A stretch of 64,000 nt of DNA from Phylloscopus collybita (taxonomy: Eukaryota; Chordata; Aves; Passeriformes; Phylloscopidae), in contig JAJNNQ010000010.1 of NCBI GenBank assembly GCA_027886175.1, forward strand, positions 3,697,001 to 3,761,000. Direction: 5' to 3'. The notes under the pieces were generated by a model. It worked only from the letters and a program-made list of their open reading frames with translations. It did not search any database and was not told where the DNA came from. The position numbers and the translations under genes were made by a program. Shown piece after piece: positions 35,705-48,568 of the stretch; the stretch's first letter is position 1; every line of letters starts with the position of its first letter.

Positions 35705-35799
35705 GCACAGCTGCAATTTTCATAGTTTCATTCCTAATTATTCCTACCGGTTTCAGTCCTTATTCAGCTCGTAGGAGAACCAACAGCATGAGGCCTTGA

Positions 35800-38700
35800 A
35801 ATAGAAATGACTGAAATTGAGTCTAATATTATCTTCAGGATCACCTTATTTTTCTCCCTCCTTTGGCTTTTGCATAGGTGAGAGACATCTGCTTTTCTGT
35901 GTGAGGTGACATTATTATTGGCTCTGACCAGACTGAAGGGCAAAGCAGGACGATGGAAAGGCAAACAAGTCAAAAAGTTGTCTAAAAAGGCCTAGCTGCA
36001 ACTCAAGAACTATGGACAGTGAGAAAAATCAGATCATTACTACTATTGGTGTAGATTATAAATAGTGTGGGTGCATTCTAGCATTTATATCCCAGTATTT
36101 CATGGATATTTAATGGCTTACTAAATCACTGTGCTTTTTTGTGTGGCAGGATTCCTTGATTTTCAGAAAGCCAATGCCTGGGATAGGTTGAGTCTGGAGT
36201 TGCATATAAACCATGCTCAGACTGTCATGGAAGCACTCCACCTTGGCACATCAGTCATCAGGAGCACCAAGAGGAAAAAGTGGTAAATTACCTTCAAAGA
36301 AACCCAGGGAAAGTACGTGACAGAAAATACTGAAAATTGTCTGTAAGTTGTTAAGAGTTTAAAGCATAACAAAATCTTGCTATGAAGGGCACTTGTCTTT
36401 CAAGAAATGCTATGTTTTTACAAATGCAATTTAAAAGAAATATTAAAATCTTCACTCCCATGGGCAATTTCCAGCTGTACAAGATTCAAATCTCACTGCC
36501 AGGGGAGTTGAAAGTAGAAGTCTATTTCTGAAAGTTCCCTTAAAAGAATTTTGCTTGAGTAAGTGATTCCATTAATTTTAAAGCCTTCTGGGCTACCAAC
36601 AAAAAATTCAGTGACCTCAGTGGAAGTAACCACATGGGTCTAGACTGACTATTTACAGGAGTAAAGCTTTGCTGGGGATAAATCAACTAAATTATCTTCA
36701 AGATCTAACTTCCGCAGGAGTTGAGAAACATTAGGCAAAATGCTGGTACTTGGTTACCATAATTAACCTTGCATTTTAATTGTATTATTGCACAGTAAAA
36801 TTCCAATTTCTGCTGCACTGTTATACACAGTGGAATACTTTTCTCCTCTGGAACATAAACAAATCAAAACAAGTTTCACCGCCGGATGAGCTCTGGTCAA
36901 CTGAACTTCTTTTAATAACTTTTTTATTATGAAGTTGTCCATGGAGGACACTGCATTCTCCAAATTGCAAGCCTTCCACCTTAGCACTTCGGAAAGGTTT
37001 GGATTTTATTTCATGTAAGTTTTTGCAGCTGTACAAAATACTTTCATTAACCCAAGAATGGATTATTTGGAGTGCTAATTAATTGATTCTTCAAAATGCC
37101 AATTGACATACTCCTAGGGAAAACCTGATCTAAGCAACTATGTTAATCAAGCTATTGTACTTATGGTTCTGTCTGAATATCAGACCATCTGAAATGAGGA
37201 GAACTTTGCCATTACTATCCTAGACCTCTTGTGGGCAGCTAATTAATATGAGTAGACTATGACAGTTGCACTTGTACATTCACTGTACTGCCTGACAATA
37301 ACTCTATAAAATTAGATTTCAGCTAAAGAATGGAAACAGTGTTAAATACCATTATTTGCCTTCCTTTGATGTCTGAGAGTCATTATGAAAGCAATTACAG
37401 CAGTTTCTCTGTCTGTATGTCTACAGGGTATTTATCTGTATCTGTCTGAGTCCTTTGCCAGGTGGAGAATATATGGCATATTAAAGACAAGGGAATTCAG
37501 CCTCAATTATCAGACTACGAACAGAAGAAGAAACAAAATCAGAGTTTTGCAGATGATCCTGCCAGGAAACAGTAATTTAATATTAAAGGCAGGTAATCTG
37601 GGGAAAACTTGCCCAGTGCAGAATCTTTTTATTTTAATATCATTGATTTCCCCCCTCCTTCCATTGTCCTATTTTGTTTCCTGCTCTTTTAGCTTCCATA
37701 TTTTTCTAATACCTCTGCTCACTTTAAATAAGCTTATGCTAGGTTTGAGAGTCTCATCAACATGAGACTTTTTTGTAAGCCCTACTTTTTGTTTCTTAAT
37801 TACACTGAGATATTCTGCCATCCAAGAACCCCTCAGAGGAAACAACAGATTCAGGGTGGGGTAAGGCCAGATTGAGGCAGTATGCTGAAAATACAGAGAG
37901 GAGGAGCTTTTTACTACCTACAGGAGCCTGATGTTCCATTTTTCTTGAGCCCAATCATTTTTTTGACCCTCCCTAACAGTATGACAAAATCCACAGGCTG
38001 GCAAAACTGTACCAACCTTACACACAAAAGGGCCAACGCCAGATTTATCCTTTGGATTCCTGCTCTCTTCCCAGAACAGGTTACTGGACAAATAAAGGCA
38101 ATCTTCCCATTACCTTTCTATGTCACTGAATTTAGAACTGAGAAAATTATGTTCTGCAAAAAAAAAAACCTTTGAAAAATACTAATTTTTCAAGCAAACA
38201 TGTATACAGAAAGCATAAGCACTTTGCTTTTTCACCCGAAAAATATATTAGTCCTTATCCTCTCTTTTCAGTACATTGGAGTAACATCCATTCTTAAACA
38301 GCTTCATTATTCCTTCATAATTTCCAAAACAGGGACGTTTTACCACCTTGTCCTCCCAGTGTTCTCTAGTAACAAACCTCACCACAAACCTCAAAACCTC
38401 AGCTCCATCAAGAATCAGGACTTTTAGCACTGTCACTAAGCTCTGGTGATGAGATTTAGAAACTGCACCTGGAACATCAGGGAGTGCTGTGGTTCTGGGC
38501 AGACGAAACAAACACCCTGGGATTTCCAAACTGATTGCCCAGTTGTGCCATGCACAGAGGGAAGCAATACAGAGCTGGATGAAAGCTGCTTTGCCTCGCT
38601 ATTCAGGGCTGACAGGATGCTAATTTATCTTAGTTGCCTGCTATCCATCATCATTTGACAGTCTGGTGAATGTATCGATAAAAGCCAAAGATTCTCCTCT

Positions 38701-38940
38701 TGGTAACCCCAGATTTCTGATGCTTTATGCTGCCTTTTGTTTTAAATAGAAAGGCAGGAACGTTAGCAAAAGTCATGCTGACCATCAGGCACAATGCCTA
38801 CTCTGAAACTTGGATTTATTTTCAGGAATAGCCTTTAACATGATATTAAAAAATAATACCCCTGGATTTTTGTGTGTGGGGGCAGGGGGGAGATTTAATA
38901 CTTTAAGATATTCTAGGGGCAATTTAGATAAAAGGCACTG
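35800..38940. other. Unique DNA, no gene seen
   Basis: No supported gene. The 126-codon plus frame (37385-37765) and 97-codon plus frame (37882-38175) have no domains and end in T-rich or A-rich sequence. No CR1 copy recognised. Confidence 0.5.
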
Positions 38941-38944
38941 TAGT

Positions 38945-38994
38945 GTCTGACCACGTCTACCTATGTCTAGAAGGGTTTGACTGTGTCTGCCATC
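38945..38994 (+). repeat. Degenerate 10-bp tandem repeat, five units
   Basis: GTCT begins at 38945, 38955, 38965 and 38985, with GTTT in the matching place at 38975, an exact 10-base period. The other six bases of each unit vary, with a weak YTAC/TGAC/TGCC tendency. Confidence 0.45.
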
Positions 38995-38999
38995 AGATG

Positions 39000-40630
39000 A
39001 GGGCTGACCCAGTCTTCAAGAAATCTGGACTCTTGTCCAGCTGCATATTCTTTTTTTAACTTTTAAAGAAAGCACTTATTAGGCTACAGACACTTCTTTC
39101 TACCCTTCTCAGACATTCTACTGGCAGTCTCATGTTACAATCTCTTTTCCATCCTATTCTGGTCTTGGAAATCATTGGAAATCTTAATTCTTGCGAAATT
39201 AGAATGTTTATAAAAAATGTGTTTGTCTGTGCAAATGCACATACATATGTATGCTACAAGAATTTATTTTTAAAAAGATTAATGAATGACGTAAGTCTCA
39301 TTAAAACCTTAATACCTTCTGAGCAGAGATACTGTGTTCCTTCAAAGGAGGAGGAAAGGATTTAATGATAAATTAGACATTTTACAGTATAAATATATTC
39401 TTGATTAATTAAATCTGTGTAGTCTATTGCCTTACCCTGAGGAAACTATGATATTCAACAATGCTTTTCTTAATAAGAATAAAAACCCAAACAACTTGCT
39501 TTTGATATTTAACCTAGGAGAAGAGATGTAGAGAAAAATATTTTATGAACTTGTATAAACAAAGAAATTTAATTCTTTGCTGTAATTAAAAAGAAACAAT
39601 GCAACTTGTAAGAAACGTAAGAAACACACTTACTTTCTTCAAAAAGGAAGATTAATACAGGTCAAAAAGCCTTTCCAGTTTTACAAAATTAATACTGTGC
39701 TTAATTACATGAGATTAAAATTTCATTATACATTATACTTTAATTGGTATAGAAAGGGCCAGAGGTTAAAACCTTTGCATGAGTTACCTTTTGTACTGTT
39801 CCAATATCTAATAACATAGCAGTTTTAAATTATAAACCCTGACAACATTTAACAAGTTTCTTACATGTTTTAATTTTACCCTAGTAATCTTTTATGTGGA
39901 GCAGTAGTGTTCCTGAGGTCATAATCCTGGACAAGGAAACAAGCAGAGACAGAAATCACTAGAAAGCCAAAGGGGCTGGATGTTACTGGATTATGGGAAA
40001 GTCCTGCCTGGGCTCCAGTATCACCAATAGGTTTAGACACCGCTCCTCACAACAGCTGGGATGGTTAAAACAAACTCTGTGGGGAAGCTTTTTGCCTCCT
40101 AAGCAGGCAGTTGTACCTTCAAAAACACTGGGAACTTCTCTGGGGAAAGATCAAAGAAATCTGGAGGGTCCTTCAAGTGGCCTTGAACTGTTTAAACCAT
40201 GCCATGTCCTACAAGTGGGATTTTCAGGGGCCTCCGAGGGGTTTAGGCATACAAAGCCTATTGACCTCTAATGGAATTAGGACACCTATTCCAGAGGTGT
40301 TTGGAAAACCCAACACTGCTTAGGACAATATTCCTTGAAAACAGATAAGAGGAGGCAACTGTTTCAAGGACAAACACAACTCGTTTTTGGAAATGAATAA
40401 AGCAATTTATTTATGTATGTGTATTTTACTGGTGAACTACTGCATTCCCACTCTACCTCCCCTCTGCAATGAATTCCTAATGAATCCACCTGGTTGGTGG
40501 ATCCAGGTGAATCTGGAGAATTGATATTGGTCTACAAAGACTGATTTGCACACCCACAAATAGATAAGACTATTTTAGTGTTGCTGCAACTGATCGATTG
40601 AACAGCCTTTATTCCTAAGCAAGTCCAGGT
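39000..40630. other. AT-rich unique DNA
   Basis: No gene recognised; overlapping 70- and 92-codon plus frames at 39993-40323 have no domain. A short palindrome, ATCCACC/GGTGGAT with a 5-base loop, lies at about 40484-40502. Confidence 0.5.
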
Positions 40631-40631
40631 T

Positions 40632-40820
40632 AAAAAACAAACAAACAAAAACCCCCCAAAACAAACAAACAAACAAAAAACCAAAACCAAAACCAAAAAC
40701 AAAACAAAAACAAAAAAAAACCAAAAAACAAACAAAAAAACCCCAAAAAACCCAAAACAAAACAAACAAACAAACAAAAAAAACCACACACACACAAAAA
40801 AACCAACAACAAAAACCAAC
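40632..40820 (+). repeat. 189-bp tract of only A and C
   Basis: No G or T occurs on the plus strand from 40632 to 40820. It is built from CAAA, CAAAA and CCAAAA units, C4-C6 clusters and one (AC)5 patch, then switches abruptly to T7. Overlapping minus-strand frames of 60-99 codons made of Phe, Val, Cys, Leu and Gly are artefacts. Confidence 0.95.
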
Positions 40821-40829
40821 TTTTTTTAG

Positions 40830-42180
40830 GGAGTCAGTATTAACTTCTGCCACTATTGGGGACCCAAGATGCAATCTCTTCCTACTGAATTCAGTGATTA
40901 CTGATTACTCTTTGGTATTGGCAAAGTCCACGTGTACACGGACTCCTTGCTGTTTAAATGGCAACCACAAGAATTTAAGACTGGACCAACTGAAAACTGT
41001 AGATCAACTTTCCGAGCCATATTTTGACCTTTTTTCCCCATCCTATACTTCTGGGCATGTGAAAAATTAAACAAGTGCTGCTTTTTATGACAAATCCTCA
41101 GCATCTACATCATGCAAGAAACTGCATCAACAAACAGCCATGTGTTGTTTAGCAGCATCCCACAGTGACCTGGAGAAAGGGGGTGTTTGTCCATGCTGTC
41201 ACACTGAGGTGAGAACACTTCTAATTACCTGTTGTTGTTTTTTTTTCCTGAGGTAGTTTACAGTTGAATCTCATTACTGGATAACTGTTTAATCAACTCT
41301 AAAAAATACAGTATAATTAGATACAGCATGAGGAAAGGAGGGAAGCAGCTCCAAGAATGGCAGAAGCCAACTCGGTATTTTGTGAATATCTTGTTTGAAT
41401 CAAAATTCAGGTGCTGGAAAATACATGGGTTTGTGCTTTTAAAACATTTAGCAATTTTATACTACATCTTTAGACACTAAAATAGTGGTTCAGAGTCCCA
41501 TTTGAATTAAATTAGTGCAACTTCATCTAAATCAGAGATGTGCTGATTTGCCCAGTGTGATTCTGACCCACACTCTTTTTTAGTAGCATACCAACTCTGA
41601 GCCTGATAATGTTTACACTGAAAAAGAAAACTTCAAAGGGATTTTTGAGTGCTTAATGAAATTCAGGATGAGGCCTTCTGCAAGTAACTATAGAGAGTAA
41701 TTTTAAAATATCTTCTTCATTAAAAGGACAAACTTTCAGAGCCAGCAAATGGAATTCTGTAATTAAAACATGTTTGTTTTAAAAAAAAATAAATCTGGAG
41801 AGGTCTTGGACAGTGAAATAATATCCTTTAGATTAGTGTTTAATTGAAAACAGTATTTACTGCTCTACTGCATTTGATAGAGCTCTTTACTGTGCTTCTT
41901 TATGTATAATTGTATTTTGCAACCAATTTAAAATAACTAGATGAGTGCAGTCCTTATATAAGGTGAAGATGAGTCCTTGCAAGGATATCAACGTCTACAG
42001 GGGTTTCTTTCTAACAGATATGAAAAAGTAATTTTCATTCTGCTACTTTCCTGTGATCCTTTCTGCATATAAAATGCCTTTCACAGACATACACACACAC
42101 AGGACTCCTCACCTGAGAGCAGTACTTCCTGAAATACAACATATCCCACTCTAAGGCTCTCCCCATCTTTGATTTAGGGA
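40830..42180. other. Unique DNA, no gene seen
   Basis: No gene or recognised repeat. Confidence 0.55.
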
Positions 42181-42220
42181 TGAGTCAGATCCTAACAGCA
42201 ACTTTTTTTTTCCCTCTAAG

Positions 42221-42381
42221 AGCACAATCAGTTGCTTTTATACCAATAGCCTTTTTGAAATGTGGCTGCTACGATCGTAACAAAGAAGAAACAAATAGGA
42301 ACAATTCTGCCTTGACAATGTTATGGGTAAAGAGTTCAAAAGAGAATTCTCAACTTCCAAATCGCAACGGGGAAGTTTAGG
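42221..42381 (+). ncRNA. Candidate exon of an unknown transcript
   Basis: A T-rich tract ending CCCTCTAAG (42212-42220) fits an acceptor, and TTTAGG|GTAAGT (GT at 42382-42383) is a strong donor, enclosing 161 bases. A 66-codon frame ends with a stop directly before the donor and has no domain. Same caution as for the other candidate exons. Confidence 0.12.
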
Positions 42382-42389
42382 GTAAGTGA

Positions 42390-43945
42390 CTCTTCTCCCT
42401 GCCTTAGAACTATCACTGGTTTGACCAGATTTTTAAATTGCAAAGCTCTTTGAGCTGCTCTTGCAAGAAGCCTGAGTACTCAAAATTTGGCCATACCAGT
42501 AGAATTATTAATGAGCCTGGCTTTGGATGATTATGCAGCCCATTTCCTCACCCCACCGCCAACTGCCTTGTTGCATCTTTGATCAAGTTTAGTTTAGATA
42601 CACTCAGATCAATGACCCTGTCTGTCCTCATACTCATAAAAGATGAGTTTAACATGATGCTATTGAAACAGCAATAATAATGCCCTGCCACACCAGGAAA
42701 AAAAATGTGCTACAAATCAGAACACTACTTGGTAAAGACACTACATTTTTAAAATGTGATTTTAAAAGCAGGAAGAGGATCTCAGTATGACTTATTTGCA
42801 TGTGAGAGACTCAAGCTCTTCCCTTGTGTCCCCATACTCTGATTGCATTTAGTGTCTCGGCCTATTGTTATAGACAGGAGAACGTCCAACTCTCCCAAGG
42901 TTAATTGACTGCTGTTCTTTGAAATATACATGAGAAACTGTATTGACTGTCTCACATCCAACCTCACCTGTCATGCAGGAGGAGAAGGGGAACAGGGGAA
43001 AGGACTCCACAAATGGATGAGAAGGACAAAGGTGAAATGCAAAGGGCAGCACTAAATTTCACCAAAATCCCTTCTCTGTTCTTGTCGTCTGTGTTTTCCA
43101 AACCAACTCTTTGTGATTAGAAAGAGTCTGTAATTTTAAGAAGAGATTTCTCCTGTAAATTTACCAAGTCACCCAGTTCTCCTAATGCTATAGGGTCTCA
43201 AGGCAACTGAACCCAACAAACAGGAATATGCAGATGGCCCAGATTCATTTGCAAAATTAACATTTGTGGCTTTTCAGCCTTTCCTAAAGATGGCGATTTC
43301 TTCACATATGGAAATACTTCCATAACATTTTAAAGCCTATACTGATCAAACTTCCATAAATAATCATTTTATCTCAGATATTACAATAGCAGGACCCCAG
43401 TTACCTAAATCAAGAATAAAATGACAAATATTGTGTTGGCATGATCTGCCAGAGTCCCATGGCGAGGGTGAATTAGACATCATCCCCGAAGTGATACACG
43501 TAACTTCCTTAGCTCTCTACATCAAATTTCACCCTTGCAATATTAAACCAGATTATGCAACTGCATCTGCTAAAACATTGTATAAATTATTTTCAAGAGT
43601 TCTCTGAGGGGAAAACGTTATTCTCTGTGACTTCCAGATGTGTCTGCACACAGGGATATCACAAGTGCAGCATCTTCTGGAGATACCTCACAGAAGAAAT
43701 AATATCACATAGGAACTGACAGTCTAAATTGCAGTCTTTCCAGGCTCATTTCTTTAAGGGATAGAATTAAATTTGGCTTAAATATCACACAACTTCCCGT
43801 GTTTTGAATGTTCTGACACCAGGAGAACAGCTGGAATTGTCAAACCTCAACACACCTCGAAAACCGCTCCATGCAAAACGGAACAAAAGGGGCTCCCTTT
43901 TTCAGATAAAAAGCATCGTTTTGTACAACACGCTTGTATGTCACT
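42390..43945. other. Unique DNA, no gene seen
   Basis: No supported gene, RNA or repeat. Confidence 0.55.
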
Positions 43946-43948
43946 TCA

Positions 43949-43970
43949 CACAACAGTAATTACTGTTGTG
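43949..43970. promoter_or_regulatory. Perfect 22-bp palindrome centred on GTAATTAC
   Basis: The 22 bases equal their own reverse complement: 11-base arms CACAACAGTAA and TTACTGTTGTG with no spacer. The centre TAATTA is a homeodomain core, and each arm also carries ACAGTAA/TTACTGT. A perfect palindrome this long is expected about 0.015 times by chance in 64 kb of random sequence. It is either a symmetric protein-binding site or a secondary-structure element. Confidence 0.45.
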
Positions 43971-46950
43971 CTCAGACTGGAGAAGGGGTTTACCTCAGAT
44001 TGCTGACACAGCCCTGCCCACACAGCACATCCCCTGAAGAGGCAAGCGCACGTCTGATTTTCATGACTTGTGTCTCCACAATGACAAGCCCACACAAGAC
44101 ACATTTCTGATGCTGAGATAACCCCGTGTAATGCCTCCACCATGATAACTGGATTTCTGCTAAGCTTCCCATGACCAAATTACAGCCATAATCATGACAC
44201 ACTGCACACCACTGCCAACAGCATAAAGTGACACCTGCTTACAACAGCTTGAAAGGGAACTTGTTGGTATGACCAGAAACGAAACCAATCAATAAGGGGC
44301 TGTTTTTTCTAAAACTTGCTCATATTAGATCAGACTCAGCTTGGCAACCTCACAGAACCAGAGCCTACCTTCACACCAGGCAGAAACTCTGAGGGCAATG
44401 AAGCACTTTGTTGATGGAACAAAGGAAATACTCTCTGTATCATAGGAAGGAGTACCAGTCACACAGAGCCAATTAAATCTCTTTGGATTACACTCAACCT
44501 CCATCTAGACTCTAGCACAGAAAATCCACACATGCAATCTGTGCAAAAGCCAGAGGTAGCATATTTTCCTTCCTCAGTTCAGCACTAGGAGGTTACAAAT
44601 GCCAGTGTCCTACTCCCTTTCAAAAATCTCTCATCTCCTACCCCCTACCTGCCAGCTTTATAGAGCATTTCCCTTGCCACTAATTCTGATAGCATGCCTT
44701 AATTAGCTCATTTTATCTTTTTGGTATAAATCAATTACAATTAAAATATAGTTTGTCAAACCTCAGTGGGCTGTTGTTTCATGTTAAAAACATTTTTACT
44801 CATGAGAGAAAGTGTGATTAACTTAAATAGAAAGCTTAAAGTTCAACTTACAGTGTGCAGAGGGAATCGAGCAGAATCCTTTGCAAAACATTCCAAGCTT
44901 CATCTCGGTGTGAGGAAATTTAAACAAGTGGAGAGTTTTACACTGGTCACTGAGAACGTGGGTCAGGATCTAGGAAAAAAGAGACACTGATAAGTTGTTG
45001 GCTTGGTTTTGTTTTGTTTTAAAAACCTGTGGTGAATAAGATGGTGAAAGAATGTCCAGCACTTGAAAGGATCAAAAAAGAGTTTTTTAGGCATCACACT
45101 TTTTTTGAAATATATTTGAAAGGTGCAGTTCTGTATTTTAATTTTAGATAGGAGGTTAAAACACAACAAGTCCAGTGTTCCACCACAGATAAGGGATTCA
45201 GTTTCTTTGGCCATGAGTTAGCAGTAGCAGAAGTCTGGCAGAACTCCCTGTTTCAATACGGCCAGAGGTACACTGGAGGTGTCCTGTCCTGGCTCTCATC
45301 ACCACAGAAACCATTTTAAACACTAAATAAACAGCAGAAGAACCCTCCACACACTACAATGTGTTATATATGAATTATATAAGGTCTTATATTCCCAATA
45401 AATGTCATACAGTTGAAACAGAAAAAAGAAATAATAATAATAATCTGTGCCTAGGTAAACGGGTCTGTAATACTCTATTTCTTTTTACCCTAGGGCAATT
45501 TTAGTACCACAGTGTCACAGAATACAACACAGAAAATCCTCATCTGACAGATTTCAGTGGTTGCACTGGGAAGGGATAAGGGAAGGGACGTTGTTAGGCA
45601 CACGTGCCTGAGGAGGGACCCTTAAGAGGACACCCGTGGAGGATCCCACAGTATCAGACACATCCCTGAGGGATGGCAGCCCCTGAGCAACCCACAGGAC
45701 ACCCCTCAGCAGCCACCCCATGGAACATCAGCAGCCCACCCCAAACTACTGATTTTCAAGAAGAAATGTGAAGAAAATTGATGCTTGATAAGATTCTTCC
45801 ACTTGGTTCAGAACTATGCATCCATGCCACAATCATTTTCCCCTGCTAAGTGACACACCAGCCCCATCTTACTCCAAGGTACCTTTTCACCCAGTAACAC
45901 TGGCACTGCCCCAATAGTCCACTTCAACATGAAGATCAGCTGATTTTAAAAACCCTAGCCATCATAAAACTGGTGTGTCTAAAATTTAAGATGACTTGAG
46001 GCATCTTCAGATACTCTGCCTGTGAGCTCACAGCCTGCCCAGCCCGCCTTGCCCTAAATTTTCTGTTAAGTGTAATGATGTTCAGCATCCTCAGACACAG
46101 CACCTGAAATCCAGGTGGCTGCACTAAAAGTCAAAGTTTTCATTCCCACGGGCACAACTGCAAAGCAATAAAAAGGGGGGCATCATTTAACAACTGGATT
46201 TCTGCTGCACACTTGCATTGCAATGAATAAGATCCCTGTATTTACCATCAGCTGGGAGGCTGTGATGATTGCTGCTCTCAGAAGCTTGAAATATTTCCTT
46301 TATGTTTTTATCCTGTAAGATTCCATGGGTATTTTGCTGCACATTTGTAACGAGTACAGCTCTAGATTGGCAAACCACGGTTTTGTTTGACCCCAGCTAC
46401 CATGTAAGCTGCTAGTTTTCTCTAGTCTAAAGTACACTGAAGTATTTTTCTGCTTTCCTGCAGTTTTTAAGTAGATAATAAGTCCCAAACTTCACCAGCC
46501 TTTAGCTGAAAGAAGCTTGTCACGGTGGTTGGTAGCTAATGAAGATCCTTTTAGTTTATCTTCATCAATTGTCAAATATTTGAGTCCATGAAGTGGTGTG
46601 ATGAGGTACAAAGACAGATATTTGAAGGGATTTTAACTCATTTGAGCAATTACATGCTTAACTGCCCTGCGATAATCTGTCAGTCTGAGTCTTTTCTACA
46701 CAGCAGAAGTGGGGAGTATTAGAATAGCTGGATTTAGAACATAAAGGCCTGGCCTGAATGGAAGAAAGGCACCAGAGAAATTAATTGCCAGTAACAAACA
46801 GCAGGACTGCTTGCAAGTTATATATCACATAGTTACCTACCAGCAGTGGTAGGAGCCAGCTGTAAAATAACAGGCTGAATTGTGACAAAATAGTCACTGC
46901 TATGAAATCAGTGAATGCCATGAAGAATTTAAACTAACATTGGCTAATCG
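43971..46950. other. Unique DNA, no gene seen
   Basis: No gene recognised. (AAT)n of about five units at 45430-45444. GC-richer piece at 45540-45750 of unknown origin. Frames up to 83 codons have no domain. Confidence 0.5.
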
Positions 46951-46954
46951 AGTA

Positions 46955-47040
46955 CTTTGTATTACATAAATTATACAGAGACAAAAAATCTTGCATTACA
47001 TAAATTATAGAGAGATAAAAATCTTGTATTATGTAAAGAT
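46955..47040 (+). repeat. Tandem duplication, period about 34-35 bp, 2.5 copies
   Basis: ATTACATAAATTATA occurs in unit one (46961-46975) and unit two (46995-47009), each followed by an AGAGA-A-AAAAAT stretch. A shortened third unit begins CTTGTATTATGTAAAGAT at 47023. Confidence 0.8.
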
Positions 47041-47278
47041 TTGCTAAACCTAAATTTCAGTAAAACAAACGTGGTTTTAATTATAGCTCTGGGAACCTTA
47101 AGAGGTGATCCTATAATTTATCTGCTGATATTTATTTGTGCATGTGTTTCTGCCATACTCGGAATATAAAACTTGTGTAAATCCACTAATGGAGAGCAGT
47201 GAGCAAAATAAAAAAGGGGAAAATATTTCTTTATGTGTTATTCTTTAATTTGAAATTTTCATATTAGGGTCAGATTAC

Positions 47279-47343
47279 TAGGAAGATCTAACTGATAGTG
47301 TATTACCAGGAAGATAATTAGGAAGATCTAACTGATAGTGTAT
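47279..47343 (+). repeat. Direct repeat, 25 bp identical, 40-bp period
   Basis: TAGGAAGATCTAACTGATAG at 47279 and again at 47319, both continuing TGTAT to 47303 and 47343. The identity implies a recent tandem duplication next to the following microsatellite. Confidence 0.9.
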
Positions 47344-47440
47344 ATCATATATATGAATATATGTATATATTTTTATATATAGTGTATATGGATAGATAGA
47401 CAGACAGACAGATAGATAGATAGATAGAAGACAGACAGAG
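47340..47440 (+). repeat. TA-rich stretch and GATA/GACA microsatellite
   Basis: Alternating T/A with few interruptions at 47340-47389, then GATA and GACA tetranucleotides in mixed order at 47390-47440. GATA/GACA (Bkm-type) arrays are common in reptiles and birds and are polymorphic. Confidence 0.92.
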
Positions 47441-48523
47441 TATATGAAGGTTTAGTTACAACTTCCCTGGGCCCCAAAAGTTCTAAGAGGAGCCAATTAT
47501 AGAGAAGCCATCTCACTTTAGTCCAGGCTCAGTGCTGCTCTGGGCCACTCTTAGCAGAAACATGACTTACAGTCCATTTTCTTGGCTTTCCTTTCCCTGT
47601 CAGGTCCCTGATGTCATCAACTTGCTCCTTCTCCAGCCTCCCTCTCGACACCTGCACGGAAGAGGAAAACCTCTCCAGTGGAGTCAGTGCTGCTGGCTGC
47701 CAGGAAGCACAGACATGGCACAGTGGGAGCATCCCACAGAGCTCTGTTCCACAGCACCTTCACCCTGCACCCTCAGAACCCTGTCTAACTTAGCCACACC
47801 CTGGGATTTCCTGTGCACTGAGGAAACATCCATCCCAGTTATAGCCTTTTCACACCAGAAATTCGGCATTTTTCAACTTCTGCACACATCTGGGATTGGG
47901 TTCCAGCCCCCACCTCCACTTGGAATTACACCATGAGGAATGTGGACTTGAGGCTACAATTAATGCAAGACATGTCAAACACACATAGTGGAGTCTCTCA
48001 TTGCCCTCCTGGTACCCCAGACCTTAAGTGACAAAGTGTGTTTCTACTGAGACAGGGCCATTTCATTCCCATCACCCACCAGTTCTGCTGTTTATTTAAG
48101 ATTTGCCATCTCCCTGAGGTGCCAGCTCTGAGGGAGCTGCTCAGCCTGGCAGCTCTGGGTATAAAGCAAGAGCCCCTCACCTCAGGGACTGTGCTTCAGC
48201 TCTGACCTAAGGTCAGGAAGGAAATAAGATAGGTAATCTCAGCTCTGTCCCTAATGACCAGTATTCCACAGCACAGAGCTGCACATGGCTGTCAGCTTCT
48301 GCTCAGGAGAGGCCCAGGACACAGCCAGCATGGGGAACTAATTACCCTCCCATCCCAGGGAACACATGGGCAGGCTGGGAGCGCTGCTGAGGTATGGAGC
48401 AGGCTAATAAAGTGGAGGAGTGTCACACACATGGCTGTGGCACACAGTTCAGGAGCTGCCTTCGTCTTCCTTCATTAATGAGGATTTTTTATTTAAGGCT
48501 CACGGTATCACATTAACATATTT

Positions 48524-48568
48524 AAAAAAAAAAAAAAAAAGAAAAAGAAGGAGGAAAAAAAAAAAGAA
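48524..48568 (+). repeat. 45-bp homopurine tract
   Basis: A17, then GAAAAAGAAGGAGG, A11 and GAA; no pyrimidine over the whole stretch. Confidence 0.93.

Noticed and set aside
38945..38994. CRISPR array from regularly spaced short repeats
   Set aside because: Units are 10 bp and degenerate, with no 24-37 bp repeat or spacer structure, and the genome is eukaryotic.
40532..40874. Overlapping minus-strand frames of 60-99 codons resembling hydrophobic membrane proteins
   Set aside because: They translate the reverse of the A/C-only tract; Phe/Val/Cys/Leu richness is purely the TTTG-type repeat.
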